Shown here: positions 19,174 to 29,087 of the stretch, piece after piece
Layout of the letters: each line of letters starts with the position of its first letter
How positions within the stretch are numbered: position 1 is the stretch's first letter
NCBI RefSeq assembly: GCF_000379725.1
Contig: NZ_KB903623.1
Location: 1 to 64,000, forward strand
Direction: 5' to 3'
Length of the DNA: 64,000 nt
Origin: Cytophaga aurantiaca DSM 3654
Lineage (GTDB): Bacteria > Bacteroidota > Bacteroidia > Cytophagales > Cytophagaceae
Translations under genes and position numbers: made by a program
The notes under the pieces: model-generated
The model's input: the letters and a program-made list of their open reading frames with translations, nothing else
What the model was told of the DNA's origin: nothing
Database searches by the model: none

Positions 19174-19881
19174 TTAATGGATCCAGCTATCTACTTTTGT
19201 GGATGTCCATTGATTGTTTTCAAATCTATAAAGTAATACATATCCATCGCCACATAAAAAAGGCTTACATAAGGAGCGTATACATATAAGAGCAGTCTTT
19301 TTATCTTTTGAAAAATAAGGCAAGGAGAAGACGTACCAGTTGTTTGTATTCTCGAGATTAAAACCCAGTCTCTGATTGTCCCATCTGAAGTTTTTGAGTC
19401 TCCTTTTTTCAGCAAGTATGTATTTTATATCACCTTTAGTCAGACATTCACTTTCTATAGGATTTGGAAACACAGTTGATGAAATTGTAAACGGTTCTGT
19501 GGGGATTAATATTTTGATAGAATCGCTTTTTACAACTGTTTGTGTTGAGTCCTGTATTAAAGAAGTATTTTTTGTAGTTTCTGTTTTTATTGGTTGGCTT
19601 GTCCTTTTCAAAAACCTCCATAAATAAGAATCATCTTCTGTAGTTGAAAGATCTTCATTGGGCTTAAGTGTTAAACCGTAACTATAGTCTAGCTTCTGAT
19701 CTTTTTCCACCATCTTTATAAAATCATACAGATATTGATTGGTATCAACAGCAATCGGAGTTGTGTCCGAAGCGATTAAAATACTTGCTGTAACTTTTGG
19801 ATCATTCGAATGTTTTTCTGCACATGCGTAAAAAAATATAACAAGACATAAAATTAAAAAAGTAGAAAATTGACTTTTCAT
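19174..19881 (-). CDS. Hypothetical lipoprotein
   Basis: Protein of 235 residues. N-terminal hydrophobic segment LILCLVIFFYAC ends in a lipobox-like Cys20, so it is probably lipidated and anchored on the periplasmic side. The remainder is polar and Ser/Thr-rich in the middle, with a C-terminal region of alternating strands (NWYVFSLPYFS, YVLLYRFENNQWTSTKVDSW). I do not recognise the family. It starts 6 bp after the stop of the SDR gene, so the two are likely in one transcript. Confidence 0.6.
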   Translation of the reverse strand: MKSQFSTFLILCLVIFFYACAEKHSNDPKVTASILIASDTTPIAVDTNQYLYDFIKMVEKDQKLDYSYGLTLKPNEDLSTTEDDSYLWRFLKRTSQPIKTETTKNTSLIQDSTQTVVKSDSIKILIPTEPFTISSTVFPNPIESECLTKGDIKYILAEKRRLKNFRWDNQRLGFNLENTNNWYVFSLPYFSKDKKTALICIRSLCKPFLCGDGYVLLYRFENNQWTSTKVDSWIH

Positions 19882-19886
19882 ATATT

Positions 19887-20681
19887 TTAGATAATTGATC
19901 TTACTAAACCTCCTTCAACACGAATCGCAGCTCCATTCGTAGCGGAGGCAAGCGGACTAGTGTAATATACAACCGTATCCGCTACTTCTTCTACAGAAGC
20001 AAAGCGTTGTATCAAAGATGTTGGTCGCATGTTTTTGAAGAAGTCTTTTTCAACCTCTTCAATAGAAGTATTGTTCGCTTTAGATAAATCTTCAATAAAT
20101 GTACCTACACCTTTTGATTTTGTTGGGCCGGGTAAAATAGCATTCACTGTAACGTTGGTGCCTTTCGTAAGTTCGGCCAATCCTCTGCTAACAGCAATCT
20201 GTGCAGTCTTTGTCATTCCGTAATGAATCATCTCATCTGGAATAAATACAGCAGATTCACTGGAAATAAAAATAATTCGTCCCCAATTCCTTTCTAACAA
20301 TTTTGGAAAAACATGCCTGGATAGTCGAATGCCACTCATTACGTTTACTTCGAAGAAACGAAACCAATCCTCATCCGGAATATCAACAAAAGCTTTAGGT
20401 TCGAAGATTCCTGCATTATTAATCAATATGTCGATTTCAGGAAGAGCTTGTATAAGTTTGTTCACATCTTCAACCTTTGAAAAATCTGCAGCAATACCGG
20501 ATACTTTTGCTTGTGGAACAGCAGACTTTAATTCCAGAATAGCCTCGTCAATACTCTTAGTTGTTCTGCCATTAATAATGACCTGAGCACCTTCCGTAAG
20601 AAGTCTTTTGGCTATTGCAAAGCCTATGCCTGCTGTAGAGCCGCTTACAAAGGCTATTTTATCTGAGAGTTTTAAATCCAT
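19887..20681 (-). CDS. Short-chain dehydrogenase/reductase
   Basis: NAD(P)-dependent oxidoreductase of 264 residues, classical SDR length. The cofactor motif is FVSGSTAGIGFAIAKRL, the structural motif is ILINNAGIF, the catalytic Ser lies in IFISSESAVF, and the Tyr-x-x-x-Lys is in HYGMTKTAQ. The middle NAG is intact. Substrate cannot be told; the family covers 3-ketoacyl reductases and many others. Same strand as its neighbours on both sides. Confidence 0.9.
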   Translation of the reverse strand: MDLKLSDKIAFVSGSTAGIGFAIAKRLLTEGAQVIINGRTTKSIDEAILELKSAVPQAKVSGIAADFSKVEDVNKLIQALPEIDILINNAGIFEPKAFVDIPDEDWFRFFEVNVMSGIRLSRHVFPKLLERNWGRIIFISSESAVFIPDEMIHYGMTKTAQIAVSRGLAELTKGTNVTVNAILPGPTKSKGVGTFIEDLSKANNTSIEEVEKDFFKNMRPTSLIQRFASVEEVADTVVYYTSPLASATNGAAIRVEGGLVRSII

Positions 20682-20722
20682 ACTGATTGAAATGAAAAGA
20701 TGAAGATGGTGTAATTTGAAAT

Positions 20723-21133
20723 TTATTTTTTGATAACAGCCTTTGCCTTTTTTACAGCAGCTTTCTTTGCAGCTTTAATCTCAGCATTTGCAATATCTTC
20801 TTTCGCTCTGAAGATTGTTATTTCTTTAATAAGTTTTACAGGTAATGGTTTGTCTAATGGAAATTGTACAGCTCCTTTTGAACTTTTATATTCAGTAAAC
20901 TGCTCTTTAAATACTCGGATTCCGGAAGAAGTAGGGTAGAAGCCTATATGATTTTTGTAACCAGCAAAATATACCAATACAGTATGCAGTTTAAATGCCG
21001 GCATACCATAACTGATCACCTCTTGTGCTTTAGGTACTGCCTTACTGATTACAGTTCGCATTTGACTTAAGAGCTTCTGCGTTTCTTCCGGAAAGGAAGC
21101 AATGTATTCGTCAATGTTTTCAGCTTTCTGCAT
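20723..21133 (-). CDS. DUF1801 (YdhG-like) protein
   Basis: Protein of 136 residues of the DUF1801 family. Visible are IDEYIASFPEETQKLLSQMR, the AQEVISYGMPAFKL motif and VLVYFAGYKNHIGFYPTSSG, all diagnostic. The C-terminus is a Lys/Ala-rich tail (AAKKAAVKKAKAVIKK) that may bind nucleic acid or be disordered. The family resembles the frataxin/CyaY fold and its function is unknown. Confidence 0.85.
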   Translation of the reverse strand: MQKAENIDEYIASFPEETQKLLSQMRTVISKAVPKAQEVISYGMPAFKLHTVLVYFAGYKNHIGFYPTSSGIRVFKEQFTEYKSSKGAVQFPLDKPLPVKLIKEITIFRAKEDIANAEIKAAKKAAVKKAKAVIKK

Positions 21134-21163
21134 ATTGGTAAAAAATAATCGTAGACTAAAGTA

Positions 21164-21619
21164 TTATACGCCGAACTGTTTTAAATGATGATCCAGATGT
21201 TTGTAGAACATGTTATTCCATTCATTTTTTGTAAGAATACCAAACGAGTGTGATTCTTTGTTATCAAAATACGATTCTCCTAATTCCTGTGTTTTTCTGA
21301 TGTGATCGCTCAGCCGTATTTTTTCTTTATGAAAGTCTCTTTGGCCTTTGATGATAAAAGTAGGAGAGGTCATTGAGTTTTTTTTGTAAGGCTTTTCATT
21401 TACAACCTGATCTTTTACAAAAGCCTTCAGAAAAAATTTCATGATGGCATTGGGTTTAGGATACTTCTCTTCTTCATAAACCAGTTCGTAGGGTACGTTG
21501 CAATGTGCAAGCATGGTACTCACAGACATTTTTCCCCACAAAGCCTTTGAATCTGTATTTAGATTGTCGATACGATTTAATGTTTCAGTTACTACAGCGT
21601 TATTGAAAATGCTTTTCAT
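21164..21619 (-). CDS. DUF1569 family protein
   Basis: Protein of 151 residues. LWGKMSVSTMLAHCNVPYEL contains the conserved Trp-Gly-x-Met-x-x-x-x-M-x-x-H element of DUF1569/DinB-like four-helix proteins, and the C-terminus has WNNMFYKHLDHHLKQFGV with another histidine pair. The three conserved histidines suggest a metal-binding DinB-like bundle. Often annotated as DUF1569; biological role unknown. It precedes the DUF1801 gene on the same strand by 30 bp. Confidence 0.8.
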   Translation of the reverse strand: MKSIFNNAVVTETLNRIDNLNTDSKALWGKMSVSTMLAHCNVPYELVYEEEKYPKPNAIMKFFLKAFVKDQVVNEKPYKKNSMTSPTFIIKGQRDFHKEKIRLSDHIRKTQELGESYFDNKESHSFGILTKNEWNNMFYKHLDHHLKQFGV

Positions 21620-21705
21620 CAGTGTGTATATTAAGTACGATCTAATAATTTACTGTTATATTAAGTTATGCTTTATAATTCAAATTATTAATAAGCATCT
21701 TAATT

Positions 21706-22620
21706 TTAATTCAATAATTTATAGCTCACAAAGGCAAAGCGTCTGCTGTCGGGCGACCATGACGGAACATTGATTGTGCCTTGTCCGCCAAATAATTTCG
21801 CAATTACTTTGGGTTCTCCGCCATCAATCGGCATCAAACGCAAGGTTACATCTTTGTTTGCCGGGTGACCTTCCACTTCGGGTGCATACGACACAAAAAC
21901 AATATACTTTCCATCTGGCGACGGATGTGCAAACCAATCATTGTATTCATCAAAAGTTACCTGTTCCTGATCCGAACCATCGGGCTTCATTCTCCAGATC
22001 TTCATTTTACCCGAGCGTACGGAGTTGAAATAAATATATTTACCGTCTGCTGTATAATCCGGCCCATCATCTAAACCTTTTGCAATTGTCAATTGAATTT
22101 CTTGTCCACCTTTCGCAGGAATTGTATAGATGTCGTATTCGCCATTGCGCTCTGCACAATAGGCCAGTGTATTTCCATCCGGCGACCAGCCATGCCAGTA
22201 GGATGGAGCATTTGGGGTAATCAGTTTGGGTTCGCCTCCTTCGATCGGAAGTACATAAATCATCGATTTGCCCGATTCTTTTTCATGGTGACTGATAACC
22301 AATTCTGTATTGTCTGGAGAAATACCGTGATCATTGTTGCAACGTGTTGCAAAATCTGTGTTTACTTTAACAGGATTGCCGCCTGCAGGAGAGATTCTGT
22401 AAATTTCTCCTTTCATATTGAACAATAAAAAACTACCATCTCTTGACCAGTTGGGTGCTTCAAAGTTTCCGTCGGCCTGGTAAATTACTTGTCTTGTTCC
22501 TGAATCAAGAGAGAATATTTCTAAGGTACTTTGTACCAACACGACTTCTTCTGTTTTTTCTAATTGGCAACTTAAAAGAAAGCAGGGAATACTAATTAAA
22601 AAAGCTAAGCGTAAAAACAT
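21706..22620 (-). CDS. TolB-like PD40 beta-propeller lipoprotein
   Basis: Exported lipoprotein of 304 residues. Signal [14 protein letters not shown] gives a lipobox Cys. The body is a row of PD40 blades with the recurring pattern W-S-x-D-G/D-P-D-G-K-Y-I-x-F ([75 protein letters not shown]), six blades in all. It resembles the propeller of TolB without the N-terminal domain. It may be a surface-exposed binding protein; ligand unknown. Confidence 0.85.
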   Translation of the reverse strand: MFLRLAFLISIPCFLLSCQLEKTEEVVLVQSTLEIFSLDSGTRQVIYQADGNFEAPNWSRDGSFLLFNMKGEIYRISPAGGNPVKVNTDFATRCNNDHGISPDNTELVISHHEKESGKSMIYVLPIEGGEPKLITPNAPSYWHGWSPDGNTLAYCAERNGEYDIYTIPAKGGQEIQLTIAKGLDDGPDYTADGKYIYFNSVRSGKMKIWRMKPDGSDQEQVTFDEYNDWFAHPSPDGKYIVFVSYAPEVEGHPANKDVTLRLMPIDGGEPKVIAKLFGGQGTINVPSWSPDSRRFAFVSYKLLN

Positions 22621-22683
22621 ATGATATATAGTTTGATTATTGGTTGGTCTATAGCAAATATAAACTATTTCTTAAAATAAAAA

Positions 22684-22709
22684 CGGCTGTCAATTTACAT
22701 CAACAGCCG
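22684..22709 (-). terminator. Terminator for the 22743-24323 genes
   Basis: The 7-bp stem CGGCTGT / ACAGCCG encloses a 12-nt loop and, on the minus strand, is followed by TTTTTATTTT. It lies just past the stop of the DUF4337-like gene. Confidence 0.75.
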
Positions 22710-22742
22710 CTCTCTTAAAACTTATTAAATATTACGTAGAAC

Positions 22743-23378
22743 TTATCCCATTGCTATGGTGTAAGCGTGGATCGTAAAATACGTTCCAACAATGCCCATG
22801 CCGATCATTAAGTAAAAGAATATTTTACGCGTAGATGCTTGCTGTATCACTAAACTGATCGCACCAAATACGATGCAGATCTGAAGGAATAAACTTGATA
22901 GGTCGTACATATCACCAGCGTCGCCTAATTTGTCAGCTTCCTCATCCCATTCTTTAGCGCCAATTGTAGTGCCTTTCTCACCTGTTTTTTCATCTTTTAA
23001 TGCCCACTTCTCTTTGTCAATATTTGCAGAACCGTTTAGTATTTCTTCTTTCTCCAAATCATAACGTTTGATCTGCTTCGCTTTTGCAAGTTTAAAAGAA
23101 TCAACAACATTTTTATGTTCTTCTTTGATCGAGTTTGTTTTCTCTAATGTATTCAACAAGTCCAGCTGATTTTCGGCTAAAGTTCCTTTAATACTTTTAG
23201 CCTGATACCAATTGTACATTTTAGTTTGGTTGTTGTGTGCGATCATTTCATCGTCACCATAACGGCCTGCACCCAGGTCATTGATTGCTAATACGGCTGC
23301 AAAAACTGCGATTACAACACCAATAAATAATTCTAAATTTTTAGCTTCCGGTGCAGTACCCTCCTCATTTGTTTCCAT
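22743..23378 (-). CDS. DUF4337-like membrane protein
   Basis: Protein of 211 residues that resembles the DUF4337 family. A short acidic start is followed by a membrane segment FIGVVIAVFAAVLAINDLG, a long polar helical domain with NNQTKMYNWYQAKSIKGTL, and two C-terminal membrane segments (FLQICIVFGAISLVIQ and IFFYLMIGMGIVGTYFTI). The function of the family is unknown. It follows the Ppx/GppA gene by 6 bp, so they are probably cotranscribed, and a terminator comes after it. Confidence 0.75.
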   Translation of the reverse strand: METNEEGTAPEAKNLELFIGVVIAVFAAVLAINDLGAGRYGDDEMIAHNNQTKMYNWYQAKSIKGTLAENQLDLLNTLEKTNSIKEEHKNVVDSFKLAKAKQIKRYDLEKEEILNGSANIDKEKWALKDEKTGEKGTTIGAKEWDEEADKLGDAGDMYDLSSLFLQICIVFGAISLVIQQASTRKIFFYLMIGMGIVGTYFTIHAYTIAMG

Positions 23379-23384
23379 AAAATA

Positions 23385-24323
23385 TTACTTCTGATATTTG
23401 TTTACGTTTCTGATACTATCCAAATCTGTTATATGTAAATGCTTATTTCGTTCATACAACATCAACATCAAACCATCTTTCAAACCTACTTCGGGAACAA
23501 GCATGTGTTTTGCTTTTGCAAATTCCATTACACTCGTATAAATTTCAGATGCAGGAATGATGACATCGGCACGGTCACTGTTTAACATCAATACATTGAT
23601 ACGGTCTTCGTAGCTGTATTGAGAAACATTATGCTGAACTTCTTCAATCTTTTTAAGCGAAATGATTCGCTTGTCTTTTTTATTTCTTTCTGTGGAACCA
23701 AGTTCAAATATCTTACCGATGTTACCGCCTGTACCAATTGCTGTAACCGGCTTCGGTAGCTTGTCGATGTTATCTTTTACCCATTGTTTCATTTCTGCCC
23801 ACTCTTCAGGAGCATCCAATCCTTGCAATCTTCTTACAGAGCCGATCTTAAAAGAACGTGCTGCAATTTTTTTTCTGTTTACAAATAAATTTAACTCTGT
23901 ACTACCACCACCCACATCAATGTGAATGTAGCTGCTGTCATCAAGTTCGTTATGTAAAACCGTATTGATTAATTCTGCTTCTTTATCACCGTCAATGATG
24001 TCGATGTCAACACCAACAAGACCCTTTACTTTTAATACAATGTCTTTCCCATTCTTCGATTCACGCATAGCAGATGTTGCAGTAATCATGTAATCATCTA
24101 CTTCATACAATTCAAACAAATTCTTGAATGTTTGAATAAGTTTGATAAACTTCATTTCTTTTTCTGCAGAGATCATTCCCAGGCGGAATACATCTTCTCC
24201 TAATCGCAACGGGAAACGCACGTATTCCATTTTCTTAAACATTATCATGCCATTATATTCCAGGATTTTGCTTACCTGGAAACGAATAGCGTTTGATCCA
24301 ATATCAACTGCAGCAAGTTTCAC
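23385..24323 (-). CDS. Ppx/GppA-family phosphatase
   Basis: ASKHA-fold phosphatase of 312 residues. The phosphate-binding motifs AAVDIGSNAIRFQVSK and IHIDVGGGSTELNLF, plus AIGTGGNIGKIFEL, are the expected loops. The length equals the two-domain core; it lacks the C-terminal extension of E. coli Ppx/GppA. The enzyme should hydrolyse polyphosphate or pppGpp; which one cannot be judged here. The polyphosphate kinase gene lies 11 kb away, not in the same transcription unit. Confidence 0.85.
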   Translation of the reverse strand: MKLAAVDIGSNAIRFQVSKILEYNGMIMFKKMEYVRFPLRLGEDVFRLGMISAEKEMKFIKLIQTFKNLFELYEVDDYMITATSAMRESKNGKDIVLKVKGLVGVDIDIIDGDKEAELINTVLHNELDDSSYIHIDVGGGSTELNLFVNRKKIAARSFKIGSVRRLQGLDAPEEWAEMKQWVKDNIDKLPKPVTAIGTGGNIGKIFELGSTERNKKDKRIISLKKIEEVQHNVSQYSYEDRINVLMLNSDRADVIIPASEIYTSVMEFAKAKHMLVPEVGLKDGLMLMLYERNKHLHITDLDSIRNVNKYQK

Positions 24324-24627
24324 GATGTCGTATTTAGTAGTAGACTATATTCTATCAAAAATACATAGATAGTCTTGCTTTTAAAAGCGATTTACAGTCT
24401 TTGTGTTAAAATGAAAATGCTGATAATTAGAGGTTCAACGAATGGTATAGTTTTCCACCACGGCCGAATCAAAATGCTTCTAAAAGATTGAATGTTATGG
24501 ATTTGAAATTAAATTCAACGCAAATGTGTTGTATGATTCATGTAGGAAGTTTCATTTAAATGAGTTGTCTTTCAGGCAACAAGTGTGTAGGTTTGTAATT
24601 CAGGCTTTTATGTAGAAAGGAATAGTT
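24324..24627. other. Divergent intergenic region upstream of methionine synthase genes
   Basis: About 300 bp between the divergent ppx-like gene and metH part 1. I looked for a cobalamin or SAM riboswitch and saw no recognisable conserved core. A short hairpin TTGTCTTTCAGGCAA lies near 24568. Otherwise nothing is seen. Confidence 0.4.
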
Positions 24628-25641
24628 ATGACAAAGGCAGATATTAGAAGTGAATTGTCCAAGCGGATTTTGATTTTGGATGGTGCAATGGGTACCATGA
24701 TCCAACGATATTCATTGGAAGAAGAAGACTTCAGAAACGATAAATTGAAAGATCACGATCATCCGTTAAAAGGAAATAATGATTTGTTGAGTTTTACACG
24801 TCCGGATGTGATCAAAGCAATTCATACCGAATATTTAGCAGCGGGCGCAGACATTATTGAAACAAATACGTTTAGCGGTACAACCATTGCACAGGCAGAT
24901 TACCGCTTAGAACATATGGTGTACGACATCAACTACTATGGTGCAAAAGTTGCGCGAGAAGCAGTAGATGAATTCATGAAAAAGAATCCGGGATCACCGC
25001 AGCGTTATGTTGCGGGCGCGATCGGACCTACGAACCGTACGGCTTCTATTTCTCCGGATGTAAATGATCCGGGCTACAGAGCAGTAACGTTTGATGAATT
25101 GGCAAAAGCATACAAAGATCAGGCGATCGGATTGCTTGAAGGTGGTGCAGATCTGTTATTGGTTGAAACCATTTTTGATACATTGAATTCCAAAGCTGCT
25201 ATTTATGCAATCATGGAATTGTTTGAAGAAACAGGGAAAGAAGTTCCGTTGATGGTTTCAGCTACCATTACAGATGCCAGCGGTAGAACGCTTTCAGGAC
25301 AAACAACCGAAGCGTTTTTAATTTCTGTTTCACACGGACCGCTATTATCTGTTGGTTTGAATTGTGCCTTAGGTGCGAAAGAACTTCGTCCGTATTTACA
25401 AGTATTAGCGAAAGAAGCGCCGTTCTTTGTAAGTGCGTATCCGAATGCCGGCTTGCCAAATGAGTTTGGTCAATACGATGAAACACCTGCGCAGATGGCA
25501 GAGCAGATAAAAGTTTTCCTTGAAGAAGGATTGGTAAATATTTTAGGAGGATGTTGTGGTAGTACGCCAGACCACATCAGAGCAATGGCAGAAGTAGCTG
25601 CAAAATTTGCTCCACGTAAATTAGAAGAAGTAGAAGCGTAG
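24628..25641 (+). CDS. metH: Methionine synthase, homocysteine-binding module (split MetH part 1)
   Basis: Homocysteine S-methyltransferase domain of 337 residues. It opens [21 protein letters not shown] as MetH does. The zinc-binding cysteines are visible in [16 protein letters not shown] and in [17 protein letters not shown]. The protein ends after this domain, where the full-length enzyme would continue. The rest follows as a separate gene 17 bp downstream on the same strand. It should bind and activate homocysteine and work with the partner protein that carries folate and cobalamin. Such a split is known in some Bacteroidota, so it is probably functional rather than a broken gene. Confidence 0.92.
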   Translation: MTKADIRSELSKRILILDGAMGTMIQRYSLEEEDFRNDKLKDHDHPLKGNNDLLSFTRPDVIKAIHTEYLAAGADIIETNTFSGTTIAQADYRLEHMVYDINYYGAKVAREAVDEFMKKNPGSPQRYVAGAIGPTNRTASISPDVNDPGYRAVTFDELAKAYKDQAIGLLEGGADLLLVETIFDTLNSKAAIYAIMELFEETGKEVPLMVSATITDASGRTLSGQTTEAFLISVSHGPLLSVGLNCALGAKELRPYLQVLAKEAPFFVSAYPNAGLPNEFGQYDETPAQMAEQIKVFLEEGLVNILGGCCGSTPDHIRAMAEVAAKFAPRKLEEVEA

Positions 25642-25658
25642 TTGAATAAGTAAGGATA

Positions 25659-28352
25659 ATGAGTTACAAAATTGGTAAATTAAAATTAAGCGGATTAGAA
25701 CCACTTATTGTTGATAGAGATTCAATCTTTGTAAATATTGGTGAACGTACCAATGTTACAGGTTCAGCTAAGTTTTTACGCTTGATCAAAGAAAATAAAT
25801 ACGAAGAAGCAATTGAAGTTGCATTGGATCAGGTGCGCGGCGGCGCGCAGGTGATCGATGTGAACATGGATGAAGGGATGTTGGATAGCGAGGCTGCAAT
25901 GGTTCGCTATTTAAATCTGTTGGCTTCTGAACCTGAAATTTCACGTGTACCTGTGATGGTCGATTCATCCAAATGGCATGTGATCGAAGCTGGTTTGAAA
26001 TGTATTCAGGGAAAAGGTATTGTAAACTCCATCAGTTTAAAAGCTGGTGAAAAAGAATATTTAGAGCAGGCACGTAAAATTAAAAAGTATGGAGCGGCGG
26101 TTGTTGTAATGGCTTTCGACGAAGACGGACAGGCTGATACATACGACAGACGTATTTCTATTTGCGAGCGTTCATACCGTTTGCTTGTCGATAAGCTTGA
26201 CTTCAATCCGAACGATATTATTTTCGATCCGAATATTTTTCCGGTAGCAACAGGGATTGATGAGCATAAGAATTATGCATTGGATTTCTTCAGAGCTACA
26301 CGCTGGATCCGCGAAAATCTTCCAGGTGCACATGTGAGTGGTGGTGTAAGTAACGTGTCGTTTTCTTTCAGAGGAAATAACACCGTACGTGAAGCAATGC
26401 ACTCTGTGTTTTTGTATTATGCCATCAAAGAAGGTATGGATATGGGTATTGTAAACCCCGCCATGCTTGAGGTGTATGAAAACATTCCGAAAGATTTATT
26501 GGAACGCGTTGAAGATGTATTGTTGAATAGAAGAGACGATGCAACCGAACGTTTATTGGAATATGCAGACCGTGTTAAAGGTACAGATAAAGTTCAGGTT
26601 AAAGATCTGGAGTGGAGAAAAGGTACCGTTGAAGAACGTTTAACCTATGCTCTGGTAAAAGGAGAAATTGAATTTATTGATGCGGATACCGAAGAGGCCC
26701 GTCAGAAATATGTGATCCCGCTAAAAGTGATTGAAGGTCCGTTGATGGCCGGTATGAACGTAGTAGGGGATTTGTTTGGAGTAGGGAAAATGTTTTTACC
26801 CCAAGTAGTAAAGAGTGCACGTGTAATGAAAAAATCCGTTGCGTATCTGATGCCATTCCTCGAAGAAGAGAAAGCAAAGAACGGTGATCAGCGCAATGCC
26901 GGTAAAATATTGATGGCAACGGTGAAAGGCGATGTACACGATATCGGTAAAAATATTGTAGGTGTTGTGTTGGCGTGTAATAATTATGATATCGTGGATA
27001 TCGGTGTTATGGTGCCTGCTGCTAAAATATTAGAAACAGCCATTCGTGAAAAAGTTGATATCATCGGACTTTCCGGTTTGATCACTCCGTCTTTAGATGA
27101 GATGGTTACCGTGGCGAAAGAGATGGAGCGCGCAGGTTTCAAAATTCCATTGTTGATTGGTGGAGCAACGACTTCCCGTATACACACTGCTGTTAAGATC
27201 GACCCGAATTACAGCGGTGCTGTTATTCACGTATTGGATGCATCCAAAGGCGTACCTGTTGCGAGTAAGTTGTTGAGTGATGATGCAAGCGAAGGCTTTG
27301 TAAAAGAAATTAAAGCGGAATATACACAGCTTCGTGAAGATTACGCGAACAAGCGTGAAGATAAAAATTATGTAACGTACAAAGAAGCATGTGCGAATAA
27401 ATACGCAGTTGATTGGGATGCGGCTAAAATAGTTACTCCGAAACAATTGGGTACCTATTCCTTAAATGATTTTTCACTAGCTGAGATTCGTGAATACATA
27501 GATTGGACTCCATTCTTCCAGACATGGATGTTAAAAGGCAAGTATCCGAAGATTTTAAAAGATCCTGTGATTGGAGTTGAAGCAACGAAGTTGTATGCAG
27601 ATGCCAATGCATTGCTGGATAAAGTGATTGCAGAGAAATGGCTTACCGCACATGCTGCGTATGGCTTATATCCTGCATCTGTTGTAAACGATGATACGGT
27701 TGAAGTATATACCAACGAATCAAGAACGGAAGTGACGAAGAAGTTTCACTTCTTAAGACAGCAAGGTAAAAAGGGTAAAGACGTTCCGAATATTTCCTTA
27801 GCGGATTTTATTGCTCCGAAAGAATCCGGTAAAAAAGATTACATCGGTATGTTTGCAGTAACAGCTGGTATGGGTATTGAGCCACATCTGGAACGTTTTG
27901 AAAAAGACCACGATGATTATAACAGCATTATGCTGAAAGCCATTGCAGACCGTTTAGCGGAAGCATTTGCAGAATGTCTGCATGCGAAGGTTCGTAGAGA
28001 GTATTGGGGATATGCATCCAATGAAACATTGGACAACGAAGAACTGATTAAAGAATCATACGACGGTATTCGTCCGGCGCCAGGCTATCCTGCTTGTCCG
28101 GATCATACTGAAAAACCGGATCTGTTTAAATTGCTTGATGCAACAAAAACTACGGGTATTATTCTTACTGAAAGTATGGCGATGTATCCGGCTTCTTCTG
28201 TTTCAGGGTTTTATTTTGCCAGTCCGGATGCCAAATATTTTGGCTTGGGTAAGGTTGCTAAAGACCAGGTTGAGGTCTATGCCAACCGAAAAAATATGAA
28301 CCTTTCGACCATGGAAAAGTGGCTGGCTCCGAATTTGACCTACGACGTTTAA
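25659..28352 (+). CDS. metH: Methionine synthase, folate-, cobalamin- and activation modules (split MetH part 2)
   Basis: Protein of 897 residues completing the B12-dependent methionine synthase. In order: pterin-binding domain ([20 protein letters not shown] near 25-44), B12 helical cap, B12-binding domain with the lower-ligand motif [14 protein letters not shown], and the AdoMet activation domain ([15 protein letters not shown] and [15 protein letters not shown]). It transfers methyl from 5-methyltetrahydrofolate through cobalamin to the homocysteine held by part 1. ATG start 17 bp after the part 1 stop. A terminator follows. metF comes next on the same strand but after a 735-bp gap. Confidence 0.95.
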   Translation: MSYKIGKLKLSGLEPLIVDRDSIFVNIGERTNVTGSAKFLRLIKENKYEEAIEVALDQVRGGAQVIDVNMDEGMLDSEAAMVRYLNLLASEPEISRVPVMVDSSKWHVIEAGLKCIQGKGIVNSISLKAGEKEYLEQARKIKKYGAAVVVMAFDEDGQADTYDRRISICERSYRLLVDKLDFNPNDIIFDPNIFPVATGIDEHKNYALDFFRATRWIRENLPGAHVSGGVSNVSFSFRGNNTVREAMHSVFLYYAIKEGMDMGIVNPAMLEVYENIPKDLLERVEDVLLNRRDDATERLLEYADRVKGTDKVQVKDLEWRKGTVEERLTYALVKGEIEFIDADTEEARQKYVIPLKVIEGPLMAGMNVVGDLFGVGKMFLPQVVKSARVMKKSVAYLMPFLEEEKAKNGDQRNAGKILMATVKGDVHDIGKNIVGVVLACNNYDIVDIGVMVPAAKILETAIREKVDIIGLSGLITPSLDEMVTVAKEMERAGFKIPLLIGGATTSRIHTAVKIDPNYSGAVIHVLDASKGVPVASKLLSDDASEGFVKEIKAEYTQLREDYANKREDKNYVTYKEACANKYAVDWDAAKIVTPKQLGTYSLNDFSLAEIREYIDWTPFFQTWMLKGKYPKILKDPVIGVEATKLYADANALLDKVIAEKWLTAHAAYGLYPASVVNDDTVEVYTNESRTEVTKKFHFLRQQGKKGKDVPNISLADFIAPKESGKKDYIGMFAVTAGMGIEPHLERFEKDHDDYNSIMLKAIADRLAEAFAECLHAKVRREYWGYASNETLDNEELIKESYDGIRPAPGYPACPDHTEKPDLFKLLDATKTTGIILTESMAMYPASSVSGFYFASPDAKYFGLGKVAKDQVEVYANRKNMNLSTMEKWLAPNLTYDV

Positions 28353-28376
28353 TAAATATTCAAACTTTTGAATTTT

Positions 28377-28404
28377 ATCCCTGTTCATCCAAATGGACAG
28401 GGAT
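28377..28404 (+). terminator. Terminator of the metH genes
   Basis: Stem ATCCCTGT / ACAGGGAT with a 12-nt loop, followed by TTCTTTTTTTT. It lies 25 bp after the metH stop. Confidence 0.8.
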
Positions 28405-28780
28405 TTCTTTTTTTTATTAAGAAAATCAATTCATAGAGGGCATTATTCAAAATGGGATATCGGAATAGTACAATTATTTACTTTGGCTGTTGGGATTGGT
28501 AAAATCAATTTTTAAAAATAAAATTATTACGCTATAAGTTCTTGTATTTGAAATTGTTGCTATATGAATGCAATCTTCAATTTGTATTTTTCTAATGAAG
28601 TATTATATAATTTGTATATAGAGTTTCCATTGGAAGAAATAATAATAATCGCATTTTATTGCAATTTGAGGCTTTTTTAGTTAATTTAGTTTTATAATAC
28701 CTCCTAGGATTATCCAATCGCAAATAGTGGTTAATTCATTTTTGTAATTAAATAAACATATTTGCTTGACTAAAGTTAAA

Positions 28781-28808
28781 AATTCTATCGTTGCCCAACG
28801 GTAGAATT
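28781..28808 (+). terminator. Orphan terminator-like hairpin
   Basis: Stem AATTCTATCGTTG / CAACGGTAGAATT (one G-T pair) followed by at least eight T. It is also followed by T on the other strand. It stands about 430 bp after the metH stop, which already has its own terminator. Confidence 0.55.
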
Positions 28809-29056
28809 TTTTTTTATATATCAATTAAAAAATCATCTGAATCAAATTGTAAAATATTTCTGAAGTACAAATTGTTGATAACCTCATCGTGAAAAATATT
28901 TTATAAATCAGTTGAGTGATGTGCATAACTCTGCTACGTGAAGTGAATTGTAAATCATACCACGTACATAGAATAATCTTTTCATGAGTGTTAGTAAAGT
29001 TGATCATTCGTATAGAAGGAATTGAATTACGTGCATAGGATTCGGGATGATTTATG

Positions 29057-29064
29057 TACTTTTG
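29057..29064 (+). promoter_or_regulatory. Candidate -7 element of metF promoter
   Basis: TACTTTTG matches the Bacteroidota -7 consensus TAnnTTTG and lies 23 bp before the metF start. I do not see a clear -33 TTTG at the expected distance. Confidence 0.4.
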
Positions 29065-29087
29065 TAGTATTACTAATGAATGAATAA

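Larger units (their letters stand above)
28405..29087. other. Long AT-rich gap without a convincing gene
   Basis: About 680 bp between the metH terminator and metF. No open frame here looks like a protein. A second terminator-like hairpin at 28781-28808 has no gene in front of it, which raises the possibility of a small RNA. The metF promoter candidate is at the far end. Confidence 0.4.

Noticed and set aside
24324-24627. Possible cobalamin or SAM riboswitch upstream of metH
   Set aside because: I could not find a recognisable B12-box or SAM-I core; only one short hairpin is present.
28825-29007. Minus-strand frame of 60 codons before metF
   Set aside because: It is short, overlaps the metF promoter region and has no recognisable start context or composition.
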